DNA from: Echinicola soli | Lineage (GTDB): Bacteria > Bacteroidota > Bacteroidia > Cytophagales > Cyclobacteriaceae | DNA length: 64,000 nt | Direction: 5' to 3' | Assembly: GCF_006575665.1 (NCBI RefSeq) | Contig: NZ_CP041253.1 | Location: 4,253,001-4,317,000 of the forward strand | Shown: piece by piece, positions 1 to 8,511 of the stretch | Numbering within the stretch: position 1 is the stretch's first letter | Layout of the letters: the number at the start of each line of letters is the position of its first letter | Program-made: the position numbers and the translations under genes | The notes under the pieces: generated by a model | What the model was told of the DNA's origin: nothing | The model's database searches: none | Seen by the model: only the letters and a program-made list of their open reading frames with translations

Positions 1-341
1 CCTGTCGCTTTCGTGGTTTGAGGAGCTCCCCATTTGAAAAGGTTCAATCCTCCTTGCGTACTCGACCTAGCAGCCCACCGGCTCCCTATTTTGGATACAG
101 CCTTCACTCCTCTCACTGCCGCACTCAAAGCCATCTCCCCACCAACCATCTCTGGGATACTCAATATCGCCCCACCGAAAGGATTACTGGCAAAAGCCTC
201 ATTTGTTCGGTAAATACCGGCGATCACTGCATTGGTCGCACCATTGGTCCGTCCCCACCAGCTCGGATAGTTAGCTTCATCCGCTACTTTCAACAATACC
301 AGCCTCTGGATTTCACAGAAGCTATCATTTATGACATTTTC
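1..341 (-). pseudogene. RHS C-terminal cassette remnant (cassette 9), running off the left edge
   Basis: The minus strand is open without a start codon from 341 to the window edge. It contains the segment FGGAILSIPEMVGGEMALSA, which is nearly identical to part of the toxin-tip linker of the next cassette (around 1,330-1,430). It is therefore a further displaced RHS C-terminal module, read leftwards out of the window. No RHS core precedes it: the frame begins directly after a stop inside the tail of the upstream immunity-like gene, so the join looks like a recombination scar. The toxin end lies outside the window. Confidence 0.55.
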
Positions 342-1018
342 TTATCGTAATATTCCGAGATACTAAACTCACCAGATTTCAGGGCTTCAAAAAAGGATTC
401 TTTAGTTTCAAAGAGTTTTTCTACTTCGTATGGGTCATGTATCATTCCATAAACTGCACCTTTTTCATTCATTGAAAGATAGTTTCCATCTTCCAAGTCT
501 TGGATAACATAAAACTCACCTTCAGGGACTTCAATTTTGAATGTGTCATCTATGTCTAATTGAGCCAATATATCATTACTTACTGTACCAATGATTTTCT
601 CCAACTCTTCCTTTTCCTTATTTTCATAGGGCTTTTTACGAAGACTCTTTATATCGATATTTTCATAATCAAACTGTCGGCTACTGTCATCAACCTTGTA
701 ACCAATTAAAACACCTTCGTATAAATCAAGCTCAACATTTTTATAATCTTTGGCTTCTAAATCAAAAACCTTGATGCCTACAAGCTTATAGTTAATACTA
801 TTATTCTTGATTGAGTTATATACATTCTGGTCACAGATTATTCGCTTCCAACCATGTTCTAAAAACTCATTTGGAACACTATCCAAAATAAAGTTTGGAT
901 TTACTTGGCTTATCAAAAAGGAATATTTTGATGGCAATTTCTCAGCCACTGACTTCAACAAATCATACTCCCATTGTTGAATATTTTTAGCCCGTTTTTT
1001 CTTGAATAAGTTAAACAT
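329..1018 (-). CDS. candidate immunity protein of RHS cassette 8
   Basis: 229-residue soluble, acidic protein with no signal peptide. The ATG at 1,018 is one base after the stop of the upstream RHS/LHH toxin (TAA at 1,022-1,020), so the pair is probably translationally coupled; a GTG at 1,042 is possible but lies inside the toxin gene. The family is not recognised. The C-terminal part (GMIHDPYEVEKLFETKESFF) resembles the compact alpha/beta immunity proteins that follow polymorphic toxins. Immunity against the adjacent nuclease-like tip is inferred from position only. Low GC relative to the RHS core, as usual for exchangeable tips. Confidence 0.6.
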   Translation of the reverse strand: MFNLFKKKRAKNIQQWEYDLLKSVAEKLPSKYSFLISQVNPNFILDSVPNEFLEHGWKRIICDQNVYNSIKNNSINYKLVGIKVFDLEAKDYKNVELDLYEGVLIGYKVDDSSRQFDYENIDIKSLRKKPYENKEKEELEKIIGTVSNDILAQLDIDDTFKIEVPEGEFYVIQDLEDGNYLSMNEKGAVYGMIHDPYEVEKLFETKESFFEALKSGEFSISEYYDKKMS

Positions 1019-1019
1019 G

Positions 1020-2048
1020 TTAGTATCCAAAAGTATTGCCACTATTTATTGCGTTCTTAATTTCTTTAGGGAAAAACCTATACCTGTACGGGTCTCTGAT
1101 TCCGTGCTGTATTGTATTTAAAGGCTGCAAATTCAACCTGTTGTTCTTTAGCCAATTTGGAGCCCATTTTGCCCTTTGAGGGATAAATCTATGATGGAGC
1201 TCCATATGAACTTTAAACACTTTCCCGCTGGACATCCTTATCGGCTGAAAAGTTGGTTTAGTTCTGGTAGCCCAATATGAAGTTTTAAATTGCGAGAATG
1301 TTTTGCCTCCTTTAAGGAAACTACCTCCCTTTGCTACTGCCTTCACCCCTCTCACTGCCGCACTCAAAGCCATCTCCCCACCAACCATCTCAGGGATACT
1401 CAATATCGCACCACCGAAAGGGGTGTCGGCAAAGGCCTGTCGTCCACCATATACTCCGGCCACTACCGGATTATATCCGCTGGCAAAAAGCTTATGCCAT
1501 CCTGCCAGGTCATACCCTTCCAGCGCCTCAATGGTGTGGACAGGTAAGGACACATAATCGTCACGAAATACAGGAATGGCGAAATTTCCCCGCTGACCCG
1601 TAATAGGCATTTGGGCTTCTATCGCATTTCGGGCGGAAGCACCGGCCAGCAGTGCCTTACCGGCAGCCATCCCCCAGTCTATAGAACCTCCTGCCACCAA
1701 TGTACCGGGCCATGAACCCAATGCCCCTCCTATAAAACCAGATGTCTGGGGGCTGATACCAAGCGAGTTCAGCCCCGCTGCTGAGCCGGTACTTACCGCA
1801 GTGGATGCAGCGTTTGCCAGACCGCCCATCAAAGCCCCTCTACCTACCTGACTTGCAAACTGCCCCCAGTCCCAGCTGTTGCCTGCCGTCAGACTGGCCG
1901 CATAGAACAGGGCACTCTGTGCCGCACCGGCGGCCATCGCCCCGAGGATCGGCCCCACAAACTCCCCATCCGGATCCACCGCAAACCACCGTCCCAGTGC
2001 CGCATCATACTGCCTGGCATGAAAATCATACCAGCCGGTCTTATACAA
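1020..2048 (-). CDS. RHS core end plus HNH/LHH-like nuclease toxin tip (cassette 8)
   Basis: The frame begins in the RHS hyperconserved motif (GWYDFHARQYDAALGRWF, then AVDP) and runs through a glycine/alanine-rich linker of about 200 residues to a tip with MELHHRFIPQRAKWAPNW followed by NLQPLNTIQHGI. ELHH plus a downstream histidine fits the LHH group of HNH/Endo VII-fold nuclease toxins; this is inferred from the motif, not from an alignment. There is no good start: the frame opens at a TTG and the upstream core (2,091-2,276) is separated by scrambled sequence, so this is a displaced cassette that would need recombination into a complete RHS gene to be delivered. Confidence 0.6.
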   Translation of the reverse strand: MYKTGWYDFHARQYDAALGRWFAVDPDGEFVGPILGAMAAGAAQSALFYAASLTAGNSWDWGQFASQVGRGALMGGLANAASTAVSTGSAAGLNSLGISPQTSGFIGGALGSWPGTLVAGGSIDWGMAAGKALLAGASARNAIEAQMPITGQRGNFAIPVFRDDYVSLPVHTIEALEGYDLAGWHKLFASGYNPVVAGVYGGRQAFADTPFGGAILSIPEMVGGEMALSAAVRGVKAVAKGGSFLKGGKTFSQFKTSYWATRTKPTFQPIRMSSGKVFKVHMELHHRFIPQRAKWAPNWLKNNRLNLQPLNTIQHGIRDPYRYRFFPKEIKNAINSGNTFGY

Positions 2049-2090
2049 GCGTATGGTCCTTCCTTCCCTGCATCCTAGCCCCTCGCTAAA

Positions 2091-2276
2091 TCAGTCCACC
2101 GGACTGATTCTTAACGCTCGGTCCTCAGTCATCTGGATCAGTGGGCTTTCTTCCACTTCCACGGTAAAGTCATCAAAAGCCTGCCCGCCGTGGCGGGAAC
2201 GCTTCTTTCCCTCGGGAGCATCGTTACTCAGGTAAATATAACAAAATTCGGGTGCATCCGCAGTGGCCTTCACCAC
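2091..2276 (-). pseudogene. RHS core fragment of cassette 8
   Basis: 61 residues matching the RHS core of cassette 7 (ADAPEFCYIYLSND; FDDFTVEVEESPLIQMT). A palindromic insertion (2,185-2,205) adds residues ending GGQA between the core residues. After PLIQMT the homology stops, and about 40 bp of unrelated sequence separate it from the hyperconserved motif of the next frame. It is a recombination relic, not a free-standing gene. Confidence 0.6.
2185..2205. repeat. palindromic element inside cassette 8 core
   Basis: AGCCTGCCCGCCGTGGCGGG, a GC-rich variant of the family, gives SRHGGQA in the RHS frame on the minus strand. Confidence 0.65.
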
Positions 2277-2361
2277 CTGGGATGACGGTTTTTCCTGTAA
2301 TGCGACACGGTTACCGCCTAAGAGCTTTTCCCCTATTGGAACAGACCTTTATTTCATCCTA

Positions 2362-2937
2362 CTATTCTGAATACCTTGCATATTTTGATTCCAGATCAGC
2401 ATACAAAAACACCAAAAGTGGCACTCTGTATATGCTTTTATTTTTAAATTCCTGTTCGGATAATGAATCCAAATATCTTTCCAACAAATCCTTTCTAAAT
2501 GAATCTTCATAAAACATATCTCCCAAAACAGTAAATATTCCATAAATTGTAGATTCTTCAGTAATATGATCTTTATTTCTCTTTATAGTTTCATCGAATA
2601 TATACCAACTCCTACTCAAGGTAGAAGGGTAAACCATTGTAATGAACATATTATTTGTCTTATATATACTTTTCATATCTATGATAGAATCTCCAACAAT
2701 ATATTTATAATAAAACTCTTTGTAATCGTTCTTTGAAATAGACTTGAGATATTTTCTCTCTATTAACTTCTCTTCGAATCCTGTAGCAATATCCAATAAG
2801 GAAGTAGTTCTCCCATCTTCCCCGTATACTTGATTTACATTCATAGAATTATATATCAACCTTTCCTCCTCTGATAAACCCTTTTGCTGTGAACAGAATG
2901 AGAAAATAAATATTATCAATATTATAATTGCTCTCAT
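2362..2937 (-). CDS. lipoprotein, candidate immunity protein of RHS cassette 7
   Basis: 191 residues from the ATG at 2,937, which overlaps the upstream toxin stop by four bases (ATGA). The N-terminus MRAIIILIIFIFSFCSQQ is a short lipoprotein signal with a lipobox-like FSFC, so the mature protein is probably lipid-anchored at Cys16. The rest is lysine/glutamate-rich and helical with no recognised domain. A membrane-anchored immunity protein fits a toxin that acts in the envelope or is neutralised on entry. Function inferred from overlap and position. Confidence 0.6.
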   Translation of the reverse strand: MRAIIILIIFIFSFCSQQKGLSEEERLIYNSMNVNQVYGEDGRTTSLLDIATGFEEKLIERKYLKSISKNDYKEFYYKYIVGDSIIDMKSIYKTNNMFITMVYPSTLSRSWYIFDETIKRNKDHITEESTIYGIFTVLGDMFYEDSFRKDLLERYLDSLSEQEFKNKSIYRVPLLVFLYADLESKYARYSE

Positions 2938-3812
2938 CTTTCTAAAATCCAATCTCTAATGAATGATCTATGATTCCTGAAATTCAAAAATAAACCTCCT
3001 AGTCCACCCCATCTAATTGCCCAATTTCCATTACTTGATAACACCTCATGTTGATAATCATGATAACCAAAAACCAAGCCTTTGTTTGGCCCGTGAAATG
3101 GAATTTCATACATCACCTTGATGTTTTTGTCACCAACATAAACTGGAGCAAATAAGTCTCCACTTGGTCCCAAAAAAGAACTTAGCCACGACTGCTTTTG
3201 TCTGGACAATAAATGCGTACCTCCTGTTTTTAAACACTCAGTGCTTAAGCAAGCAAACAGTTTGTTTAAATCAATGTCACTCTTTGATGTCATATGATAC
3301 TTAATACCTCTTAAAAGATGTGCCGCTATTACGTTTCTATTTCGCCCTTTAAGGTTTAATTTTCCCGGATGTTCTAGTCCGTTATACTCCGCAAGGAGTT
3401 TCATAATCCTCCTAGAACTACTATGTCTTAAATGATTCAATCCTGCCACTGTAGCTCCTGTGGCAGCCCCTCTCCAAAAATCACCGCCCATTATTTCTGA
3501 TGATAGTCCACCGGACAATGCGGCTCCTCCTATCTGAACCACCCCATTACCATCCAAAGCAGCAATTCCTGAACTAACAGCGGATGACAACCCACCGGCG
3601 GCCAAACCCTGCCAGAAGTTGCCTCCCTGCATAGCAGAAAGAGCACCTCCTGAAAGACTGTGTGCCCCCACCTGAAAGGCAGCCACTCCCAACTGGCTTG
3701 CACCGGTATTTGCCAGAGATTGGGCCAATTCACCTATGCCCGCACTGAATGCTCCTCCAATGGCTCCAAAAAAGGGCTGCCTTACCACCTCCCTGAAAGA
3801 AACTATCACCAT
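2934..3812 (-). CDS. RHS cassette 7 toxin tip (frameshifted from its core)
   Basis: 292 residues. The first ~130 are repetitive glycine/alanine linker (GGALSAMQGGNFWQGLAAGG and variants), the usual stretch before an RHS toxin tip. The final ~150 residues (from about RRIMKLLAEYNGLEHPG) form a tip I do not recognise, with the features HLLRGIKYHM and GYHDYQHEV. The preceding core frame (3,730-4,389) runs into it through a run of six T on the coding strand (3,778-3,783): one T fewer would join ALF to GAIGGAFSAG. The cassette is therefore broken or homopolymer-dependent. The M at 3,812 is unlikely to be a real start. Confidence 0.5.
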   Translation of the reverse strand: MVIVSFREVVRQPFFGAIGGAFSAGIGELAQSLANTGASQLGVAAFQVGAHSLSGGALSAMQGGNFWQGLAAGGLSSAVSSGIAALDGNGVVQIGGAALSGGLSSEIMGGDFWRGAATGATVAGLNHLRHSSSRRIMKLLAEYNGLEHPGKLNLKGRNRNVIAAHLLRGIKYHMTSKSDIDLNKLFACLSTECLKTGGTHLLSRQKQSWLSSFLGPSGDLFAPVYVGDKNIKVMYEIPFHGPNKGLVFGYHDYQHEVLSSNGNWAIRWGGLGGLFLNFRNHRSFIRDWILER

Positions 3813-4389
3813 TGATCAGGTTATTAATGCCATTGGTTCCCAGACCGATCAAAGCTCCTATTAATACCGGATTTTCTCCACTTGGATCGGTAAAGGCTAC
3901 AGGATTATTCCCCATTCCGCCGTAAGGAGAAACCGATGGCATTTCTGTTGATTTTGGATCAACAGCAAACCATCTTCCCAGTGCCGGGTCATACTGCCTG
4001 GCATGAAAATCATACCAGCCGGTCTTGCTATCCAGCGTTTTGCCCTGGAAAAGCTCCTTGGTGGGGTCTTCGATTTCCCTGACCCAGTTTTCGGCTACCA
4101 GTCCATAAGGGTAGTAGTCGGTCATCTGGATCAGTGGGCTTTCTTCCACTTCTACGGTAAAGTCATCAAAGAACGCTTCCTTCCCTTCCGCTGCATCATT
4201 GCTGAGATAAATATAACAAAATCCGGGAGCATCAGCAGTGGCCTCCATATAAAATTCCTGGTGCTGCTTATTACTGCCGTCTTCCCTGGCGGTCGTGGTC
4301 ACAGGTTTGTAGGACAGGTTCTCCACATTGCCTTCACTGTCCACTACCACGATGTTAAGATAGGCTTTAGGGGCCGCTCGAGTTATCAC
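3730..4389 (-). pseudogene. RHS core fragment of cassette 7
   Basis: 219 residues of RHS core: PKAYLNIVVVDSEGN, CYIYLSNDAAEGKEAFFDDF, PLIQMTDYYPYGLVAENW, the hyperconserved GWYDFHARQYDPALGRWF, AVDP and MGNNPVAFTDPSGENPVLI. It is out of frame with the sequence on both sides: upstream by a shift near 4,376-4,382 (DNSSGP versus ITRAAPKAYL) and downstream by the poly-T shift at 3,778-3,783. This core subtype (TADAP...FDDFTVEVEESPL) differs from the DDYYPFGMSFNSY subtype in cassettes 1-6. Confidence 0.6.
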
Positions 4390-4611
4390 TGCTATGGTCC
4401 ATCAATCCGGCAAGTGGGGCTATTGGGTTAGTCCCGGCAGTCGCTCCATCAACCACTACTGTGGAAGCATTGTTGGACAAATCCTCAATCAACTGGGCAA
4501 AGGAAGAACCCGGTGTCCCCGTAGTAGAGATATCCAGGTATTTCGCCCATACCTCTGCCGATACCTTGTCGCCGGGCTTGACCTCTAGGGATTTAGCCAG
4601 TCCATACACTT
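4367..4611 (-). pseudogene. RHS core fragment, start of cassette 7
   Basis: 80 residues (YGLAKSLEVKPGDKVSAEVW; TGTPGSSFAQLIEDLSNNAS) matching the core of the main RHS gene. Homology begins abruptly at about 4,611, immediately beside a 12-bp inverted repeat, and ends with a frameshift into the next core fragment at about 4,380. Not a functional gene. Confidence 0.6.
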
Positions 4612-4669
4612 TAATGTACTCCCAATAGTTAGGTCAATAAACTCTTAAATTTCAATAGGGAGTACATTA
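4612..4669. repeat. 12-bp perfect inverted repeat at a cassette junction
   Basis: TAATGTACTCCC at 4,612-4,623 is the exact reverse complement of GGGAGTACATTA at 4,658-4,669, with a 34-bp AT-rich spacer. It lies exactly where RHS core homology of cassette 7 starts, downstream of the small membrane genes of cassette 6. It could be a hairpin terminator, an element end or a recombination scar; there is no U-tract in either direction strong enough to settle it. Confidence 0.45.
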
Positions 4670-4777
4670 GAAAGCCCCTTTGTTAAACTTCTAATTTAGG
4701 TAGAATATGCTTTAGAAAGTACATGAATCTTATTACTCTGCTATCACATGACATCTAAACAATGATACTCTAAGAAA

Positions 4778-4981
4778 TTAGTCTCCATTCTTCCAAATTC
4801 TTGTAATTTCATACTTATATAGCTGAAAACCTAAATACATTCCCAAACTTAACCAGAGAACATATCCACTTTTATTTTCAGGAATCAATAAGTTTAACAA
4901 TGATTCATTTATTATGTAAAACAGCAAACTTAAAACAAAAAAGAGAGTTATTCCCCATTCGATCACCATTAACCTTTTCAT
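4778..4981 (-). CDS. small two-segment membrane protein, candidate immunity (cassette 6)
   Basis: 67 residues from the ATG at 4,981 (70 from the ATG at 4,990). Hydrophobic segments are IEWGITLFFVLSLLFYII and YVLWLSLGMYLGFQLY. The start at 4,981 overlaps the stop of the preceding small gene by four bases (ATGA), so the two are read together. No family recognised. Two tandem tiny membrane proteins after one RHS tip suggest a two-part or duplicated membrane immunity factor; this is inference. Confidence 0.5.
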   Translation of the reverse strand: MKRLMVIEWGITLFFVLSLLFYIINESLLNLLIPENKSGYVLWLSLGMYLGFQLYKYEITRIWKNGD

Positions 4982-5175
4982 CTTCTCCATTTTTTTAATT
5001 TAAATTTAACTAACTCCGCTATCAAAAACAATACTATTAAAATAGTGAAAGCCGGTATTAAATACTTATTATATTTTTCTTCGTTTTCCAGAAAGAAACT
5101 GGAAAACATAAACAAAAAACCACATCCGTATGCACAAATATTTGATACTAACTTCCAATTCTTTATTTTTTTCAT
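4978..5175 (-). CDS. small membrane protein, candidate immunity (cassette 6)
   Basis: 65 residues with two predicted membrane segments (NICAYGCGFLFMFSSFFL and YLIPAFTILIVLFLIAELV) and a basic C-terminus (KFKLKKWRR). It starts 10 bases after the stop of the cassette 6 toxin and overlaps the next small membrane gene. Family unknown. The position is that of an immunity gene. Confidence 0.5.
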   Translation of the reverse strand: MKKIKNWKLVSNICAYGCGFLFMFSSFFLENEEKYNKYLIPAFTILIVLFLIAELVKFKLKKWRR

Positions 5176-5185
5176 CGCTTAGTCC

Positions 5186-6526
5186 TTAAGGTTTTCGATA
5201 TAATTTAGGTGAAGGAGCTACGTATGTTTTATCCATAAGTGCTGGTTTATGAACATTATTAGTTCTTATACTTTTCTTATAGTTTTTATATATTTTATAT
5301 GTTCCTGCTCCAATTAATGCCCATTTGGCAACATTATTTGGAGGGAAACCCCCATCAAATCTTTTTGGATTAAACCCTTCTGGAGCTTTTGGTATATAAT
5401 TTTTAGGTCTATCAGTATACCATGGTTTAGGAAATGGATCATCATTATATTGGAGCATTGACGTTGTTATTGCAGCCACACCAATCACCCCATATACAGC
5501 CCATTTTTGCCAAGCTAAATCTGACGGTTCAAAAGTACCCAAATCATAAGCCATAAGAGATAAAGTAGTTGAAGCCCAATTTCCGCTACCTCTCCACCTT
5601 GAAGGTCCTACATAGGGATCCAATCTTGTTCTTTCAATAGTAAACATATCCATCGTACCTCCCTCATATATTTTGTCTTTTTTATCGTTCTGGGAGCCAA
5701 TATATAAAGGGGGAAAAATTAAATTCTGATGGCCAATACCTAATAGATCATTAGTTCCTTCCAAATTTCCACCCAGAATTGAAAAAGAGCCATAATCATA
5801 ATTCTCGTAATTTTCAAATCTTGAATCCGCAGGCAACATCCCGTCCGGATCAATGAATCTGATAGGATTATCAAAAGCATAGTTATAAGGGGAATATCTC
5901 CTCATCTGATCGGCCATCGGGTCAATCACACCCCACCGTCCAAGATCACTCATATACATCCTGGCCCCAAAATCATCCCATCCGGTCACTTCATCCCTTT
6001 CCTTTCCATTGAACTTGAATGCCTGGGACGTGGAACTCGGTTTTGTATAAGAGTTAAAGCTCATCCCAAAAGGATAGTAATCATCCTTCTGCACGATATA
6101 TCCCGAAGCCTGCATCACCTGCATATCGTCAAAGAACACTTCCGTGGGAGTTGTACTCTCATTGGATAGGTAAATATAAGCATATCCAGGCTCTTTGATC
6201 GTGACCGGATTGATTTTTCGGTATTCGTGGGGGATATCGGAGCCGTTTTCTTTTGCCGATGTGCTCACCTGGATAAAGGAGCTTGTGACATAATTATGGT
6301 TCCTGTCCAGCACTAACATGTTCAGATAGGCCTTGGGCGCCCCTGCAATACCGCTTCCATGGCTGATCATCCCGGCAAACGGAATGACCGGATCAGTGCC
6401 AGCGGTCGCTCCGTCCACCACTATGTGGCTGGCATTGTTCGAAAGGTCTTCGATCAACTGCGCGAAGGAGGAACCTGAAGCTCCCTTGGTCTCCGGATCC
6501 AGGTATTTCGCGTTGATGCGGGTCAC
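5186..6526 (-). CDS. RHS core plus unknown toxin tip (cassette 6)
   Basis: 446 residues: core from KYLDPETKGASGSSFAQLIE through KDDYYPFGMSFNSY to the hyperconserved WDDFGARMYMSDLGRWGVID and NYAFDNPIRFIDPDGM, then a tip of ~220 residues with one hydrophobic helix (WAVYGVIGVAAITTSML) and a basic tail (YKIYKNYKKSIRTNN). No nuclease motif seen. TRINA is joined directly to KYLDPE, so ~50 core residues present in the main gene are deleted at the join. No ATG fits; the frame starts at a GTG in homologous core, making this a displaced cassette. Confidence 0.6.
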   Translation of the reverse strand: MTRINAKYLDPETKGASGSSFAQLIEDLSNNASHIVVDGATAGTDPVIPFAGMISHGSGIAGAPKAYLNMLVLDRNHNYVTSSFIQVSTSAKENGSDIPHEYRKINPVTIKEPGYAYIYLSNESTTPTEVFFDDMQVMQASGYIVQKDDYYPFGMSFNSYTKPSSTSQAFKFNGKERDEVTGWDDFGARMYMSDLGRWGVIDPMADQMRRYSPYNYAFDNPIRFIDPDGMLPADSRFENYENYDYGSFSILGGNLEGTNDLLGIGHQNLIFPPLYIGSQNDKKDKIYEGGTMDMFTIERTRLDPYVGPSRWRGSGNWASTTLSLMAYDLGTFEPSDLAWQKWAVYGVIGVAAITTSMLQYNDDPFPKPWYTDRPKNYIPKAPEGFNPKRFDGGFPPNNVAKWALIGAGTYKIYKNYKKSIRTNNVHKPALMDKTYVAPSPKLYRKP

Positions 6527-6590
6527 CTCGCCGTAGCGGCTGAAATATGTCTTTATTGCAGATTTGAAAATGACATTTTCTACAATTTAG

Positions 6591-7007
6591 TTAGTCTCCA
6601 TATATCCAATCATAAAGCCCGAAAAGCTCCATTCTCTTTCTCCGGTAAATTTTCAGTTCATTAGGGACTTCCGGCCATCCGTCCCATGGAACTTCAACAT
6701 CCACCGTGTCCGGAACCGGATAATAAAGCAATGCCTCCGACAAGTCCAGTTTCTCTTTGCTGAATTCAACGACATACCTGTCCCCAGCCCTGAGAGAGTA
6801 ATCCCCCATTCCCGTTCCACCTTTAATTTTTCTCCCCTGGTAGTAGAATTCAAATTCAATTACTGTACCTGATTTCATCCCAACTGCTTTCCCTACCACT
6901 TTTCCGATGGTATAACTTTTCTCGTAGGAATCGTAATAAATGTTCCAAATAATAACTCCAACGAAGCCCAATAATATAGACAACAATATTTTTTTCCACT
7001 CACTCAT
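6591..7007 (-). CDS. membrane-anchored immunity-like protein (cassette 5), paralogue of the cassette 1 gene
   Basis: 138 residues from the ATG at 7,007 (7,019 is also possible); the start overlaps the toxin stop at 7,000-7,002. An N-terminal membrane segment (ILLSILLGFVGVIIWNIYY) is followed by a soluble domain: SYTIGKVVGKAVGM, GTVIEFEFYYQGRKI, VDVEVPWDGWPEVPNEL. The same order of motifs occurs in the gene at 14,504-14,887 (YVVGEVQRIVPAWG, VEFSFTIYGK, IDFPWEGWEKIPEF), and the two upstream toxin tips are also related. It is therefore probably the immunity partner of this tip family. The open frame is intact although its toxin carries a stop codon. Confidence 0.65.
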   Translation of the reverse strand: MSEWKKILLSILLGFVGVIIWNIYYDSYEKSYTIGKVVGKAVGMKSGTVIEFEFYYQGRKIKGGTGMGDYSLRAGDRYVVEFSKEKLDLSEALLYYPVPDTVDVEVPWDGWPEVPNELKIYRRKRMELFGLYDWIYGD

Positions 7008-8511
7008 CTTGCACCCCATTCTTAATACCTGTTCCTACAGTGTTTCTAAAATTGCCGTTAAAACCATTGAAAAAGTTTATTACTCCTTTGTCAATACCTG
7101 CTGTTCCCATCTTATCAGTATGCCATTTGCTGAAGCCCCCGATCAGTAAATCCGTACCAAACTGGGCAAAGTTTTTTCCTGATCCAACAGTAATGAGTTC
7201 TCCCTTCGGCGTAAAATCAAACATGGCCATTGCCACAAATCCTGATTTCCCAAAAATACCGGCAAACCCGATATCGGCTATATCCACTTGGGAAAGGTCT
7301 CCATTATAAAGTAAACTGTTCATAATCTGAAATCCGGACTCCAAGGCCATATCCCCACCTGCTTTATTTGCCAAGGTTTCCAATAAAATCGGACTCGCCG
7401 CTATAATCACAATACTGCCGGTGACCCCATATTTGTATAAATACCTGATACCGTCAAGGTAGTCGGAGTTTATGCTCTGCTATGCCTCAAAGTCACTGTA
7501 ATGAAGGGGTCTCCCCCTGGTTAATAAATCCCGAGCCTCCTTTGCACCTTTATTCTGAGCAACATACCCCAGATTCCTATAAACAGTATTGGTACTATTT
7601 CTGAACTGTTCAAAGAGCAGGGAATAATCCGGATTTGCTTCCTGCAATCTACTGGCGGTGACCGTGACTTCCGGCAGATCCACTTCAGGACAATCGTCAC
7701 ACTCCCCTAACAGTCCAGTTGGATCGTTGAATTTGATCGGGTTGTTGAACCCAAATACCATCGGACTTATCGAAGTGTACATATCCGACAGTTTGTCCGT
7801 ACCCAAAAACCGCCCAATTGCAGGATCATAAAACCTGTTCGGCGTCCAGTACAAACCAAGATTCAGATCATCGATCAATTCACTTCCCTTGTTATAAAGG
7901 TACTTTTGACTCGTAGCACCCGGCCTGCTATAAGAATTAAAACTCATCCCAAAAGGATAGTAATCATCCTTCTGTACGATGGGACTGTGGGTGTGCGTCA
8001 CCTTAAAGTCATCAAAAGCCTGTCCCGTATGGCTATCGGGAAACACTTCAATACGGGAACCTGTCTCGTTTGATAGGTAAATATACACATATCCCGGCTC
8101 TTTGATCGTGACCGGATTGATTTTTCGGTATTCGTGGGGAATATCCGATCCATTTTCTTTTGCCGATGTGCTCACTTGGACGAAAGAACTGCTGACATAG
8201 TTTTGGTTCCTGTCCAGCACCAACAGGTTCAGATAGGCCTTCGGGGCACCGGCCTGGCCGCTGCCATGGCTGATCATCCCGGCAAACGGAATGACCGGAT
8301 CAGTGCCAGCGGTCGCTCCGTCCAACACTATGTGGCTGGCATTGTTCGAAAGGTCCTCAATTAGCTGGGCGAAGGAGGAGCCTGAAGCCCCCTTGGTCTC
8401 CGGATCGAGGTATTTCGCCCATACCTCTGCCGATACCTTGTCACCGGGTTTCATCCCGAAATACGCTACGGGACAGGCTCTCCAGTGACTTGGCCAATCC
8501 ATAGACTTCAT
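7000..8511 (-). pseudogene. RHS cassette 5: core plus toxin tip with an in-frame TAG
   Basis: One frame runs from about 8,450 to 7,000 except for a single TAG at 7,480-7,482; the otherwise matching sequence in the main RHS gene has CAG there (15,379-15,381). Core landmarks are DDYYPFGMSFNSYSRPGATS, LYWTPNRFYDPAIGRFLGTD and NPIKFNDPTGLLGECDDCPE. After the TAG the tip continues GSIVIIAASPILLETLANKA to FNGNFRNTVGTGIKNGVQDE, related to the main gene's tip over ~130 residues. The upstream core is knocked out of frame by a 25-bp palindromic insertion near 8,455-8,479. Toxin function of the tip is inferred. Confidence 0.7.
8017..8040. repeat. palindromic element, in frame (cassette 5)
   Basis: 24 bp with AGCCTGTCCCG at one end and ATCGGG at the other, read as PDSHTGQA in cassette 5. 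The same insert at the same core position occurs at 10,081-10,104, 12,275-12,298 and 15,916-15,939; cassettes 6 and 7 lack it, so the site is polymorphic. Confidence 0.75.
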
